Shown: positions 10,480 through 22,420, counted from the stretch's first letter. The stretch is DNA of 64,000 bases from Acanthococcus lagerstroemiae (GCA_031841125.1 CM063108.1:24665399-24729398); one strand, 5' to 3'. The notes: a model not told the origin generated them from the letters alone. Program-made: numbers and translations.

Positions 10480-11115
10480 TTTGTTAACTGCTTCTATACG
10501 TACAAATATTTAACTAGACCAGAAAATTTCCAAAAGCTTCAGTAAAGCATAAAATAGTCTCAAAAAGTTTCGGTCATGTTTACAAGAGTCCTGAGACGAA
10601 GTCTTGAAAAATCTGCAGCAGGATTTGAAAAACCTTAATGAATCTTGAACCCGTATGGATGATTTTCAAAAGATCTTAAACAACTATGAGATAGTCGCAG
10701 TTAGTTCTAATAGTGTCGGGAATAGTCTTTAAAAATATCAGTCAAGCCGGGAATAGTCTTGAACCGAATCTCGAGACTCCTTAAAAATGATAAAAACATG
10801 TTCAGAATTCTTTATAAGTTTGAAACATGATTCAAGAAGCCTAAAAGAGTCTCAAAGAGTTTTAAATCCATCCAGATGGATGTCAAAAAGGCTGAAATGA
10901 ATCTAAAAGAGTCTGAAACAGGTTAAATAGTTATAAAAAAATATCTCGGTGATTCCGAAAGAAGTGTATAGAAAGTATCAAAGAATCTGAAAAATCTTTA
11001 AAAAGTCTCGAAGCTTTGGATAGTGTTGACCGAATCCGTAAGATCTGTAAAGAGTCTTAAGGAAGTCTTTGAAGAGTCATAAACAAGCACTGAAGAGGCT
11101 TTAAAACGTTGAATT
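10480..11115. repeat. Diffuse 'AGTCTTAAA' low-complexity array, opposite polarity to its left neighbour
   Basis: Words such as GAGTCT(C/T)AAA, AAAAGTCT and GAATCTTGAA recur every 15-30 bp without a fixed unit. They are the reverse complement of the GACTTTT/AGACTC words of the array at 9105-10475, so the word polarity flips near 10,480. The same word family appears at 20,041-20,340, 22,200-22,400, 23,280-23,430 and 62,100-62,220. Confidence 0.55.
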
Positions 11116-11700
11116 ACTTCTCGGGCACCGGAAATTTGTCCGGTTGCCTGGCGGGCCACTCCGTCCCTGCTTCTAGTTCAGTTTTTCTCGCGCGAGGGAA
11201 GCTGACGGGGACCAGATTCGATTATAACTTTTATTTGAATTCTCTATCTTTTTACTTTGAGCTCTCCGAAATGATATAAAGTCAACCCTACCATCCGCCT
11301 TTCAAACCTTCGAGCAATCGGAATTGTTCTTACGTTTTTTTCGACTTCAGTTCATAGTAAATGGTGCTTGCTCCCAAGACTTCAGACAAATAAAGTGTGG
11401 GCTTAGAAGGGCCACTGATTAGTTCCAGTTATGCGCCTTTATTCTTCGCTGAGGTAATGGAGACAAACTGAAACTACGCATACATTTTGTGAAAGACGTC
11501 AGTTAACTCCTTTAAAAAAAAATAGCTGGAACAGCTGCGTAGCCCATTTAGGACGCGAATTCAAGAACAGATATACTTGCGAGTAATTTTTTTTGCATTT
11601 TTTCAGTTTCTCGCAAAGGAGTCTCCCCTGACAGGGCTAATAGTAGCATTATGCGCCAGAATTTTACTTTCAGCCATATTTATGTATTCCTTTTTTCTGT
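11116..11700. other. No recognised gene
   Basis: A G+C-richer patch (about 11,125-11,215) contains inverted words CCGGAAATTTGTCCGG. I see no protein or RNA family. Confidence 0.4.
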
Positions 11701-11705
11701 TACAG

Positions 11706-11769
11706 GATGGAATATTCGTAACCAGACACCCCCGTCCCTTCAGCACCATCTTCAGATATCATCGCTCAG
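11706..11769 (+). CDS. Possible internal exon (64 nt), host gene unknown
   Basis: A long pyrimidine tract and TTACAG precede position 11706 and CAG/GTAAGT follows 11769, a strong acceptor and donor pair for an insect gene. The 64 nt are open in the first frame (DGIFVTRHPRPFSTIFRYHRS), while the second frame has an in-frame stop and gives no better reading. I do not recognise the peptide and can see no neighbouring exon with confidence. The splice-site strength could be coincidence in T-rich DNA. It could also belong to an untranslated or non-coding transcript. Confidence 0.25.
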
Positions 11770-13480
11770 GTAAGTTTTGTTAGCCATTCTTCGAGTCTGC
11801 GACACAGTAGCTTCGAAATCGAATCTGCAAACAGAGCATGGGGCTTGGGGTTATAATTTGGTGGCGCATCTGTCGAACAGAATATGTAAATGCGCCAAAT
11901 TATCGAAGTATACAGAGCATGTCTCCGTGAAATGTGGAAGTATTAACGAAATATATATGTAAAGAGGTGATGGAGAGAAAGCGGAGGAAAATACGGCGAG
12001 AGAAGAGACTCAAAAAAATGTCAATCTTACATCAAATATTGACTCGTGGGAATTGAAAGTTTTGATTTGTAAATTTCGGGTTCTTAAAAAGCAGAGTATT
12101 CGACAAATGAACCCTTCATTAGCATTCGGAATCTTGTGTGTGCTGCTTGTTCGAGTGTAATATCTTTTTGGCTTCAGTTTAAAACAAAGCTTTCGGAATT
12201 TTCGCTGTACTTTTCTTCCTTTCTTCTCTCGTTGCTGTTTTCCGTGTATCGCTCTTTTTCTGAAAATAAAAAGACTGGAATAATTTTCCTTTTTACTGAA
12301 TTGGAAAGTATTGCGTCAAACGGCGTTAGAATTTGCCTTTCATTTTTTTTTTTTCTTGAAGAAATTTACAATGTTTTTTTTTCTTCGACTGGGATGAAGA
12401 CGAGCACGTTGGAGTGAGTTATATAGCATTTCTCAAGAACAAATAAAAATAAGAAAATTTGGAAGACTTTTCAGAATGTACGTTTCGTTTGAAGTAAAGG
12501 CTAGTTGGCTTGAACTAGGTATGTTTTCCGTCGATACCTATTATAGTAGAGAGCTCTATATGCGAAGAATGAGGTAAAATTCGCAGGGGAGGCTAATTGG
12601 TCTCGTGTGTGTCAATATTGGCGCACGTGCTTCTTTGAAGATGTGTGAGATGCAAAAAAGAGAGAAGAAAAAAAAAACAATTTCGCCCGAATTTCAATCG
12701 AGTTATGAGAGAAGTTCTATCGTTAACGTCTCTGTGTTGTGGAAAAGTTTTCCATGTCGAAATAAAAGTGAATCGTAACAGTCGTAAAAATTGATGAGCC
12801 GGGTTGTTCGATTTCCGCGTAAACGATAGACGGTCATAAATATCAGTATGTACGAATCGACGATCAACGTGTTAGATCTCCTCCTTCCTCGCTTAATTGA
12901 AAGTTTATAGAACTCTATTATATTTTCGAGTCGTGGAAACGAACTCTCTCTCTTTATTTTGTATCGATGCTGAGGGAGTTTTTGATGAAAGCTACGATAA
13001 TACTATCGAAATCCTTTATTGCACCCGGGTACGTTTAAAGCACCGCACTCCTCTTGGTGTGGGTGGTTGCCGATATCGAAATAAATAAGGTGTGTGTACA
13101 TCGCTGTAACATTCGTTTCGAGCTCAAGAGCTCGGAAAGAGTCTTGTGTTAACATACTGCGACTGCACCAGTTCGAGGTCGATTTGCGGAAACGCGATCT
13201 TGAGTTAGTAGCTTAGTGAATTCTCCTCAGCGATGAAGGAAACATTGCACCAAAGGACGGATCCCGAAAGTCGAGCTTGGTCCGATTTGAAAGAATGTTA
13301 AATAATGTTGGAAATCTTATCCTGTCTTCGTAAATTATCGGAAATCACATGTAGGCGCAAATAGAGGGGACTTGGTGGGGATTAGCCCCCCCCCCCAATC
13401 AACTAAAAGACTGCACTCGAAAAAAAAAATAGTGTATAAATGAAAGAATTTTCCGCAGCCCCTCAGGAGCTCTCCTAATT
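11770..13480. other. No recognised gene
   Basis: A+T-rich with purine-rich patches (about 12,640-12,690). A poly-C run at about 13,386-13,397 resembles those inside the MITEs, but no TIR pair was found around it. Confidence 0.45.
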
Positions 13481-14700
13481 CAAGGTCGCTATTTGCACTT
13501 CTCACTTGGCGACGCGTATGGCGATGCACGTATGCCAAAATTGCTCCTCACACACCGCACCCCTAGCGCCGGAAACTACCCTTTCGAGTCTACTCCGTAT
13601 TGGCGCTGTTGCCCGCCACAACAACGCGGCCGAACGTGGTCTTCCCCTAGCAGCTGCTCTCGCTCGCGGACCTCACTGCCCTTGGGTGCAAGAACAGGCC
13701 GGGGTATGGCGGCTGGCTCGGCTTCGGTGGTTCTCTGGCGCCATCTTTCCTTCCGTCCGACCACTGCTGCTCACATAGCAGACTCACTCTCGGCCTCCGA
13801 TCTGTCCTGAAGGAGCGACGCTCCTTGTTTGTTCTTCGGCTCTATTCAGCGGTCGCCTCAGGCGGTATGATTGGCGTGCTGATTGACACAATTCTCTGTT
13901 TGAGAATTGTAGAGTATATGGTCATTATGATCGTGATTGGGTGAGAGTTTGTGCACCCTGAGAGTCTTCTTGCTGAAAGAGCGACTGTAGTGCGTGATAG
14001 CTGAAGCACAAAAACCTAGAGATTATCTTTGTAGTTAGTTTAGATTTTCAGACCAACTGTAGTTGGAGTATAAGGACTTCTGTTCATTACCCTGTTGTCC
14101 CGACTACTCAGGTCAATAGCCAGAGGGGTTCTAGGGAGTACTGAGTACCCTCTAGCGCTTGCAGGAGCCCTCCCCCCCCTCCGGTAAAATTTCGTGAATA
14201 AAACTAACGAATTCCTCATATTTTTCTTGCTAGTTTTGTTCTAAACTTTTCTTTCCACTACATCTTAAGGTTTATAAACTATGCAACACTGATTTTGCTT
14301 TGAAAGAGACGAATCGTGTGTTTGTCGTTCTTTATGTGTGACGCGTGTTACAAGAAAAGGGCCCGAGTGTCCAATGTTCATCCAGCAGTTTCAGACACAC
14401 AGGTCTTTTTCTTACGTCACATTACAGTTCACAAACACAGTGGCAGGCTCGCGATCCAGTTCACATTGAATATCGATGGCTAAATGCCTGAATGGTTATT
14501 TGAGAACTGATAACTTGATAAGTCCACAGAAATAGAGTTTTTTTTTTTTTTTTTTTACTTCCAAAAGTTCGAAAATTTGATCGTTCTAAGTGTCAATTTT
14601 TTCAGGCGATCTATTCAGTTTTTGTTTTTTCAATTGGTTGTCGGTAAGTTGAATCACCAGTTTTGATTATGAATTTTGATTATGAATTTTGAGACCAAAT
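13481..14700. other. G+C-rich patch and flank, no recognised gene
   Basis: From 13,500 to 13,810 base composition rises and three overlapping open frames appear (two plus, one minus), none with a recognisable domain. A small hairpin GGAGCGACGCTCC lies at 13,813. A poly-T run of about 20 nt is at 14,537-14,556. It may be a decayed repeat. Confidence 0.4.
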
Positions 14701-14705
14701 TCAAT

Positions 14706-14990
14706 CAGTGACTTAGCCAGGATTTTCCGGGGGGGGGGGGGAAAAGTAAGATTTTCATGGGAGACAAAGTCGAAAATTGAAGTATTTTTTAAAAATCTCC
14801 GATATTCGAGGACTATTGTATGAAAATGAAGGTAAAATTGCTACTCGAGCGAAAATTTTTCGAAAAAACATGTTTTAAAGTGAAAAATTGCTCATTTCTG
14901 TATATTTTACATTCAATTTCAGATGCCTTGGGGGCATTCGCACCATACTATGTGTATCCTCAAGCCCCCCCCCCCCCGGTAAACTGTCGG
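14706..14990. mobile_element. hAT-like MITE of the poly-G/poly-C family (right end degraded)
   Basis: It starts CAGTGACTTAGCCAGGATTT followed by a G12 run, then AAAAGTAAGATTTTCA, GACAAAGTCGAAAAT and a core ending in TTTACATTCAATTTCAG before a C-run at about 14,965-14,978. The order and sequence match the complete copy at 18,962-19,240, so they are one family. The right TIR is not clearly recognisable and no TSD can be fixed. Confidence 0.75.
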
Positions 14991-17160
14991 CACCACCTTC
15001 CGCAGATGACTGTCTACGGGCCTGCTCTTAGATTTTAATAAAATGTTCAATGTTCCTAAATTTTAGGCTCTAGGTCAAACAGAGAATCTAGTAAGAACAG
15101 AATAGTCATCGAAATTCAACGTTTGCTACCGACTTCCAATATTTCGAAATGTCTTCCACATCTCAGCTTTGTTTCAACCTTTCAGATAACGTTCGATACT
15201 CAGCTTGAAACCTTCGGCTTTTGACTGACTAGTCTCTGACAGGAGTCCCGGGTACTCCCCCATTTTCAGGAACGAAACTTGACTTTCAGTTTGGAGAGGA
15301 AACTAAAAATTCGCCGACAAAATCTTTTAAAAATTAAAAATTTGCCGATTTTTTAATCGAAATATTTTTAATAAAAAAAATAAATAAATAAATAAACACA
15401 TTCATAAAATAAAAAATGAAAAATTGAAATGAACTGTTTCAAAATTTGCCAACTACCAAATTATTGGGGGGGGGTCAACTTCCACACCCCCTATAGTTCC
15501 GCCCCTGAAAACGAATCTCCTCTTACCCCTGTTCAATTACCCCTTCGAAACATCCATAAAAGTCGTCACTTTTTGGTAACTTTAAGCTTATTATTTGTGG
15601 CTTATTTACACAACATTAAATTTTTTTTCGCTATAAACATTGTACACGTAATTTTCTGTTTAGTGGTACAATTTTCAACGAAACTGATTCAGCGGTTGTA
15701 GCGTGTACTGGCGCCTCAAAACAGCAACTTTCATTTATATCATAGGTATAATTGATAATGGATGTAATCGATGTTTCCCATCCCTATGACTTAGAAATGA
15801 CTTCAGCACCGTGTATGTTTTTGATATCCGCTTTGGGGCGTCCATTCGTGTAGAGAATGAGTCTAACAGGAAACCTCAACTTACAGGGAAGTGAAACGCT
15901 GAAGTTGCAAATCAGCATTTGGGGAATTAAAACGAGTGCGTGGATGAGAGGGCCGAATAAAGGGTATCGGGAACCTAACAAAAACGTGATCTGGGTATGA
16001 TGACGTCTGGAACTCTGAAAATCTAGTTTCAAAATTACGTTATTCGCCTATTCCTCTCACTCAGATATTTCGCGTTTTACAACCAAAACGCTACGTAACT
16101 GCGACTCCTTTTTCGTTGCCCATTTCGACGGTTGGGGCCGCCCTGATTCCGTAAGGTCTCGCTGGCTTATTTTAATAAAACGGCGTGCGCGTTTCTCGGC
16201 CGGAGAGAATACAAATGAATACCCTTCGGCGTTTTATATCGAGAAGCCGAGCAGGAGAAAGAAAAAAAATAAAGTGGTGGCGTTTAGGAGAGTTGATGAA
16301 ATTAAGATATATGTACGTTGGAATAACGTTTAGCGCACTTTTATATACATTTGACGTAATCTATTTCAAAGTATAACACTCGACGTCACAACAAATTATC
16401 CGTTTCGACGGGTTCGCCCGAGAAGAGAAGAAAAAAATTGAATGAGAGAGATGGAGAGAGAGATAACTATATTTATACAGAATCTTTATACGTACTGAAG
16501 GCAAAATAAAAAGCGAAAAAAGAGACGAAAAATGAGCGAATAATCGCGCAAAAACGGACTCGGTTTAACGAAGAAACAGTCTAAAATAGCGATTCTCCCA
16601 GATAAAGGGATGAAGCGAAAAGAGAGAGAAAAAAAAAACAGAAAAGAAAACCCGTTCGTAAGGAGAAACATAAAATGTGTACTGTTCGTGTGCGACGGAG
16701 AGGAAGAGTAAAAGTTTGCGGCGGCGAGTACCTATATACGTGTTGGTGTCGGAGAGGAGAGAACTTTGGAGGAGAGCTTTGGAAGAGAGCCTGGAAGAGA
16801 GCTAGTAAGTGTCTGCGAAATCGGTTGAGTAGCTTCGTTGAATTTCGCCTTTAGTATTCACTGGTATCTCGTTTTCTTAACTTTACGCTACGTCGCTTTC
16901 AATTTCTGGTGTAGGTATCGTCGATTTTTGTTTCGTACTGTATACGTATTTTCTTTTAACGATATCGCCGTGGCGATTTGGCTGCCAGGAATTCCAGCTA
17001 TTTACTCATTTTGCGCCAATTGGAGCTCGTCACTCGGCGATTTTGCGCACAGCTGGAAGGAAAAATAAGGGTGCCTGAAAAAAATTCCCAATTACAAATC
17101 TCCTTTCCGGTTTGCCCGGCCAAACGGAGCGGAAAATTCGAAAATTGGATATTTCGTTAG
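14991..17160. other. No recognised gene
   Basis: A+T-rich. It contains another G9 run (about 15,465) beside GTTCCGCCCCTG at 15,498-15,509, which looks like the right end of a CAGGGGCGGA-type MITE whose left end I could not place. GA-rich runs lie at 16,427-16,465 and 16,618-16,650. No domain is visible in the short open frames. Confidence 0.4.
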
Positions 17161-17163
17161 TGC

Positions 17164-17528
17164 GTGGTATTTAGAACCAGTGTCTTGATGGCGACAATAT
17201 GACCTCGAAATGCCGATACGTTTTAACACAGCTGTACCGAAGGGGAGGCGAGATTGTCGTCTTGGGTGCGAAATGGTATTTGGCCTCTTTTCAGATCATA
17301 GAATAGCAAGAGCTACAGTGGACATTCTCTCCTTCGAATTCGCTCTCCATCTGAATCCGCCCTTTCGAGCATTACTTCAGAGACGTCGGGGAAGCTGTTA
17401 GAGCTGTCTTAGCCCTCCTCCCATCTGGCCGAAAACCCGGCCTAGGTCGAAATCTAGCGGGTTGCTACGTGGGCTCGAACCTTGGACCTCCAGATTCCGA
17501 GACCAATGCGCTATCCACTCGGCCAACC
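17164..17528 (-). mobile_element. tRNA-derived SINE-like element
   Basis: On the minus strand, 17,528 to 17,460 reads as a tRNA-like head: GGTTGGCCGAGTGG with an A-box, then GGTTCGAGCCC as the B-box, ending in GCAACC that can pair with the first GGTTG. Anticodon and T stems pair poorly, so this is a SINE head and not a working tRNA gene. The body probably runs left to about 17,164. Only a 5-bp AGTGC occurs at both ends, so the TSD and left end are weak. Confidence 0.6.
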
Positions 17529-18953
17529 AGTGCTCTCAACTCCAGGAATAGAAATGATGGGAAAAGAGGTACATGGGGGAATGTGATCATACCAGTGTAT
17601 AGGTGGACAGAGGCGAACGAAATTTTGAGGAAGAAATTAGTGAAAATCAGGACTGAAAATTTCCCCAGTTTGCAAGAGGAATATGATCGGATGGAGAACT
17701 GCATCAAGGAGGTGACAGCCCAAGTTGGGGAAAGAAAAGCCAGGCCTTCAACAAATTACTAAATCAGTGAAGAAACCAAAAAGTTCATAAATAAACGAAC
17801 GGAAATCAGAAGCAAGGATAGGTTAGACCAGTGGGACCACTTAGAACTATGTGAATTGAGGAAACTGATTGGGAAGGCGATAAGGAAAGATGTACGAACG
17901 TGCGATATCAGGAGGCAATAAGGGAAATAATCGAGGTGACTGACTCTATCAAGAAAGTAAATAAACCACTTGCTCGAGGGCAAAACCTATATACTCAGCC
18001 ATAAAAACGAAGAAATCTAAAGAAAAACTTTTTGAAAGGGAGGAAATAGTAAAAGAGGCAACGGAATTTTATAAGGAGCTATACGCGAAAAAAGGGAAGG
18101 TGAAGGGGACTAGGCTAGGAAGGGGTGAGGATGAGAAAGGGACAGAAGAACTAACAGAAGAGAGGGAAGAAAAAAAAATACGCCTGAAATTACAAACGAA
18201 GAAGTTCGGAGGATATTAGTAACGTTGAAGAAAGGGAAGGCGACTGGACCAGACGGGGTGGAGGACGAACTAATGAAAATTTTAACGGATGCACTTACAC
18301 CTTACATGACTAAATTATTTAACAAATTTAGGCAAACAGGATTCACACTCAACCAATGGCATCAATCGAAAATAATTTTGCTGAATAAAAAAGGAGACAG
18401 GAGCGTTATAGATCTAGCCTATCCTAAAATATAAGTAAAATTTTTGGAAAATTACTAAAAAACAGAATATATAATATAAAACTTTGGATTAGAACCGACT
18501 AATGGAACAAGCCGGTTTTAGAGCAGGTTACCCAACCTTGACCATATCTTTACGCTCAATCAAATTTTGGAAGAAAACAAGGGAGTATAATATGCCACTA
18601 TATGTCTCTTGTTTATTGATTTCAATAAAGCATTTTCGACTCGGTGGATCACTGGGCAGTATGGGATGCTATAGAAAAACAGGGGGTGGAAAGAGCTATA
18701 GTGAGAGTACTGAGGAAAATGTATGGAAAAACAACAGCCTACCTAAGGTTGGACAGAGTGAGAGAAGAATTTGAAATACAGAAAGGAGTGAAGCAGGGGA
18801 ACCCTCTGTCTCCCGACCAATTCATTGCTGTGTACTGGAGGGGATATTTTGGAGATTAAACTCGGAGAAAAAAGGAATAAGGATAAATGGTCGACGGCTG
18901 AATAATCTACGATACGCAGATGATATTATTTTGCTAAGTAATGAAATAGAGAA

Positions 18954-18961
18954 GTTACAAG
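18954..18961. repeat. MITE left TSD
   Basis: GTTACAAG, identical to 19,241-19,248. Confidence 0.95.
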
Positions 18962-19240
18962 CAGTGGCGTAGCCAGGATTTCCCCAAGGGGGGGGGGGCG
19001 GAGTAAGATTTTCAAGGGAGAAAAAGTCGAAAATGAGGTGTTTTTTAAAAATTGCCAATATTATTAAAGAACTATTTTATAAAAAATGAAGGTAACGTTA
19101 CTGCCCGACCAACAATTTTTCGAAAAAACGTGTTTTAAGAGCGAAAATTTGCTCATTTTTGCATCTTTTACATTCAATTTCAGGTGACTCGGGAGAGGCA
19201 TTCGCCCCGTTCGCCCCCCCCCCTCTTGGCTACGCCACTG
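18962..19240. mobile_element. hAT-like MITE, 279 bp, nested in the LINE RT
   Basis: Terminal inverted repeats CAGTGGCGTAGCCAGGA and its complement ending TTGGCTACGCCACTG, a G-run after the left end, a C-run before the right end, and no coding capacity. A perfect 8-bp duplication, GTTACAAG, flanks it. Removing one duplication and the element joins the LINE reading EIEKLQ directly to ETAEELS in one frame, so the insertion boundaries are exact. This is the reference copy for the family also seen at 14,706; 7,644, 8,868, 32,886 and 47,398 look like relatives. Confidence 0.97.
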
Positions 19241-19248
19241 GTTACAAG
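19241..19248. repeat. MITE right TSD
   Basis: GTTACAAG, identical to 18,954-18,961. Confidence 0.95.
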
Positions 19249-19589
19249 AGACGGCAGAAGAACTCAGTACCGAAAGTAGATGGATGGGACTGTCAATGAA
19301 CTTGAAAAACCAAGCTGATGTCTAATACTCAGGAGGGAAAATGAATGGTCCGGGGTACAGAAATCGAAAAAGTGGAGGAATATAATTATTTAGGGCAAAT
19401 GGTAGCTTTTGAAAATAGAGGGAAATCGGAGCTGAGGGCTAGAACCGCGAAAGCTTGGAAACGTTTCTGGGCCCAGAGAGCGATGCTAAAGAGTAACTCA
19501 CCACTGAGGGAAAAAATAAAAATACTGCATCAATGTGTGATACCCACCCTCACCTATGGAGCCCAAACCTGGTCTCTGAGATAGAATAA

Positions 19590-20730
19590 GTCTGAAAGAA
19601 GTATACCCGATTCGCGCAGTGGCCAGACTTGGCACTTGTTTTGCAAACTGTTGATTAAATTGCCAAAATTTACATGTTAGTGAACTATTTCAGAACTGGC
19701 AAAAAATTAGCAAAAATGTTGACCTTAAAAAGTTTGTTTTGAATTTCGCCAGTGTAAACCTGAAAATAACAACTTTTTGCCTACAAGTGGACAGGCGGCA
19801 AAAGAATTTGACTACATTGCAGCTCTCGATGTTAAAATTGACAAAATTCAACTAGAACTTCTTTGTAAAACTTAACCTCCGCCGCAGCCACTGACAGTGG
19901 AAAAATGGATTAAATACAGACATGGTGCCCGGGAATCAAGATTTCTTTAGCTCAGTTCTTCTAGTTGATAGAAACACGTCCAGATGACAAATACGAGTCT
20001 TAACGTGAACTATTTTGACAAAAAATCCTTAATCCTTAATTCGGTCTGACGGGTTTAAACGAACCCTAAGAGCAGCCGAATGAGGTTTGGCATGTAAAGG
20101 AGCTGCACAGACATATCGAATTGGGTTTTAGAAAAGTCGTACAAGTCTTAGCGTGTTCTCTAGGCAGCCCAATGAGAGTCTTAGCAGAGTCCTGTTAAAT
20201 TTTAAAAATGTTTGACTGAGTCTTGTAAATTCCTGAGAACGTCTGAATGAATCCAAAGTAGAGTATAAATGAGCCTCGATAAATCACAATATTACCCGAA
20301 TGAGTCTGATCACAGTCTTAATGAGTCCTCAGGTTCCTAACTGACGAAGGTAGGTATTTTTACCTACTTATTAGTGTCTGTGCGAAGCAAATACTCTATT
20401 ATTATATGGAAACTGCAGAAAAGGATTCTATGGTGATATTAAATTTTTCGAGGTAATCGAGTTTGCGAATCCCAGGCCGATGCGGAGGGGGGAATTCCGA
20501 CTTAGCACTCAGTGGAAAAACCAGAAAATAAAGTAGTTAGTGTTTCAGTCGTTATTTACCAAAGGCTCAAGGAAGTCGGGACAAGATGTCCAGTTCTGGA
20601 GGAGTCAGGAATTGTAGGAAATATTTCCGAAAAAATCATAATAATTCATCTCAGAGAGCTTTCAAACGTGTACTTTCATTTGTTGTCCTTTGAAGTGGTT
20701 GAAGCCCGAAATGGAAATTTGTTGGAAATT
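19590..20730. other. No gene; contains a diffuse AGTCTT-type stretch (20,041-20,340)
   Basis: The segment starting TCTGACGGGTTTAAACGAAC at 20,043 resembles the reverse complement of 23,320-23,345, so a related piece lies there in opposite orientation. The rest is unremarkable A+T-rich DNA. Confidence 0.45.
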
Positions 20731-21060
20731 CCTCGGACTGTCTACTAAATATTCCTAAAGTTTTGTGTCATTCACTCCCAAACTCTTCTTTCAGTAATTA
20801 AAATTGTAAAGCGAAGTCGAATACACCATCTTGAAACATGTGTTCCTAAGATGGCGCACGATTTTGTAATGCCGATTTCTCCAAATGCATGGGACCAAAA
20901 TGTATCAAAATTTGATGAAAGGTTCCTTGGATTTTCTACTACGTATTCCCAAAGGTGTTTGTCATTCGCTCCCGAACTCTTTCCTCAGTAATTAAAATTG
21001 TGAAGCGAAGTCAAATGTGACATTTTCAGACGTGTGTTTCTAAAATGGCTTAGTATCTTC
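20731..21060. repeat. Tandem duplication, 194-bp spacing
   Basis: CCT(C/T)GGA(C/T)T(G/T)TCTACTA starts at 20,731 and 20,925. Both are followed by TATTCC(T/C)AAAG, GTCATTC(A/G)CTCCC(A/G)AACTC and AGTAATTAAAATTGT(A/G)AAGCG. The second copy is partial. Confidence 0.85.
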
Positions 21061-21907
21061 AAATTTCAAATAAAAACGTATAAAAAGTTACTTGAGCTAT
21101 ACTTCTTTGACTTTGACTTGGCTCAACTTGTGGTATCCTACGCTTCGATCCCGGCATCGAGATCGTCCTAGCCCCCTTGTTTTCCTTCTTTTCGTCGGCG
21201 GCGGTGTGAGTTCACTTGTTTTCTTTCCTAACATGTCTAATCCTTTCATTTCCCGTTCTCACCTGTCCGTTTTCTATTTTCCGAAGTATATTATTGTCCG
21301 ATCTATGTAATTTACCTATGTCTGTGAAGTGAGCTCTGCTACTATACGCTCAGTGGTGTCCTACCTGCACATCCGTCCAAAGCTAGTCGCGGCCAACCAG
21401 TGGTATTACCCTGTTCTCCCAAGTGTCCCTAGATGCCTAATAATCTCCGAGCTTCGAAGGTTACCACAAACTTTCTTTTAGGCTTCGATTAATAAATTTG
21501 CACGTTTACATAGCTTCTGTTTTGGCGCCTCTTGTTGCGCCATCTTAGGATGAGTTAAGTTTATTCAAAATTTAAATAGCTAATTATTAATAAGCAGTGA
21601 CCCGGACTAAAAATCCGATTAGTTCAGTAGCAAGTAGATGAAATTCCGTACATAATGCAATATTCACACTTACTTCTTTTTTTAATACAAATTCGAGAAC
21701 ACGTTTCCAGCATAAAATGGAAAAAATCAAATTTACGTACATAAAAACAAGACGTTATGGCGAAAGCAAGCCAATCCTGTGAGTGGGTGTTCCTACGTTA
21801 AGAACTTAAGGACAGTACTAAGTAACTACAAAGTGAGTTTTGACATCAGTGTTGCCAGTTGCGAGAAATCTGCTGTGCGCTGTCTTAGGCAGTGCGCCAT
21901 CTTAGGA
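20844..21907. repeat. TCCTAAGATGGCGCA motif, three copies in two orientations
   Basis: TCCTAAGATGGCGCAC is at 20,844-20,859 on plus. Its complement is at 21,536-21,550 (15 of these bases) and 21,892-21,907 (all 16). The outer pair could be the termini of a decayed element of about 1.06 kb. I see no coding sequence or TSD to confirm that. Confidence 0.5.
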
Positions 21908-22420
21908 CACACTCCGCTATTCTGTGAAAATTGATAAAGCAATCCATCTTATTACTTTATTCTAAGTAGGTCAATAGAAGTTTCAGAGTATCATCTAGAA
22001 TAATGGGTTCGATGAACATTTCGATTCAAGTTTTGAGATGCATTGAGTTTTTAGGCTAATGTGAAAGCAACCTAGTTTTGTCAATCTTATGGGTCAGTAA
22101 AGACGAGCTCGCGACTTTGACTGTTTCGGAATATTTTATTCCACCACAGAATTCCGTTTTGCACATCGCATCCCAATACTTAAGGTGATTTTAAAAAGGC
22201 ATGTATTTTGTAAAAACCTTATTTATTAGTGACGCCCTCCTCAGTCAACGGCATGTGCTTGAAGTCTCGTTAAGACTGTGATGAGACTTTTTCAGATAAT
22301 TATTGTGATTTGTTGAAGCTCCATTGAAACTTCACTTAGTCTCATTCAGACATTTTCAGCCCTCAGGACTCCTTAAAACTCATTGAGACAAGGGTGTCGG
22401 AAGGTATTTCTGGAGAGAAC
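21061..22420. other. No recognised gene
   Basis: Apart from the inverted motif copies and diffuse AGTCTC words (22,200-22,400) I see no gene, tRNA or TE protein here. Confidence 0.45.

Larger units (their letters stand above)
17545..19585 (+). pseudogene. RTE-type LINE: linker and reverse transcriptase, decayed
   Basis: A non-LTR retrotransposon missing its endonuclease. From 17,590 a frame reads the linker (EANEILRKKLVKIR, RMENCIKEVTAQVGERK). The RT follows: a KKGKATGPDGVEDELMKI finger motif at about 18,225-18,275, LNQWHQSKIILLNKKGD, a LLFIDFNKAF palm motif near 18,610-18,640, KGVKQGNPLSPDQF near 18,785-18,825, and the catalytic YADD at 18,913-18,924. After the nested MITE (18,962-19,240), ETAEELS resumes, then EEYNYLGQMVAFENRGKSEL and IPTLTYGAQTWSL to 19,585. 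Many stops and frameshifts make it inactive. RTE (BovB-like) assignment rests on motif order and wording; LINE identity is firm. The C-terminus is cut off at about 19,585. Confidence 0.88.

Noticed and set aside
13493..13810. Overlapping 90-105-codon frames as a protein gene
   Set aside because: Three frames are open at once because the patch is G+C-rich and stop-poor; no family resemblance.
15240..15509. CAGGAG...CCGCCCCTG as a complete MITE
   Set aside because: The right end looks real, but the left end pairs poorly and no TSD is visible.
17460..17528. Functional tRNA gene on the minus strand
   Set aside because: A and B boxes are present, but anticodon and T stems pair poorly and the acceptor stem has mismatches; a SINE head fits better.
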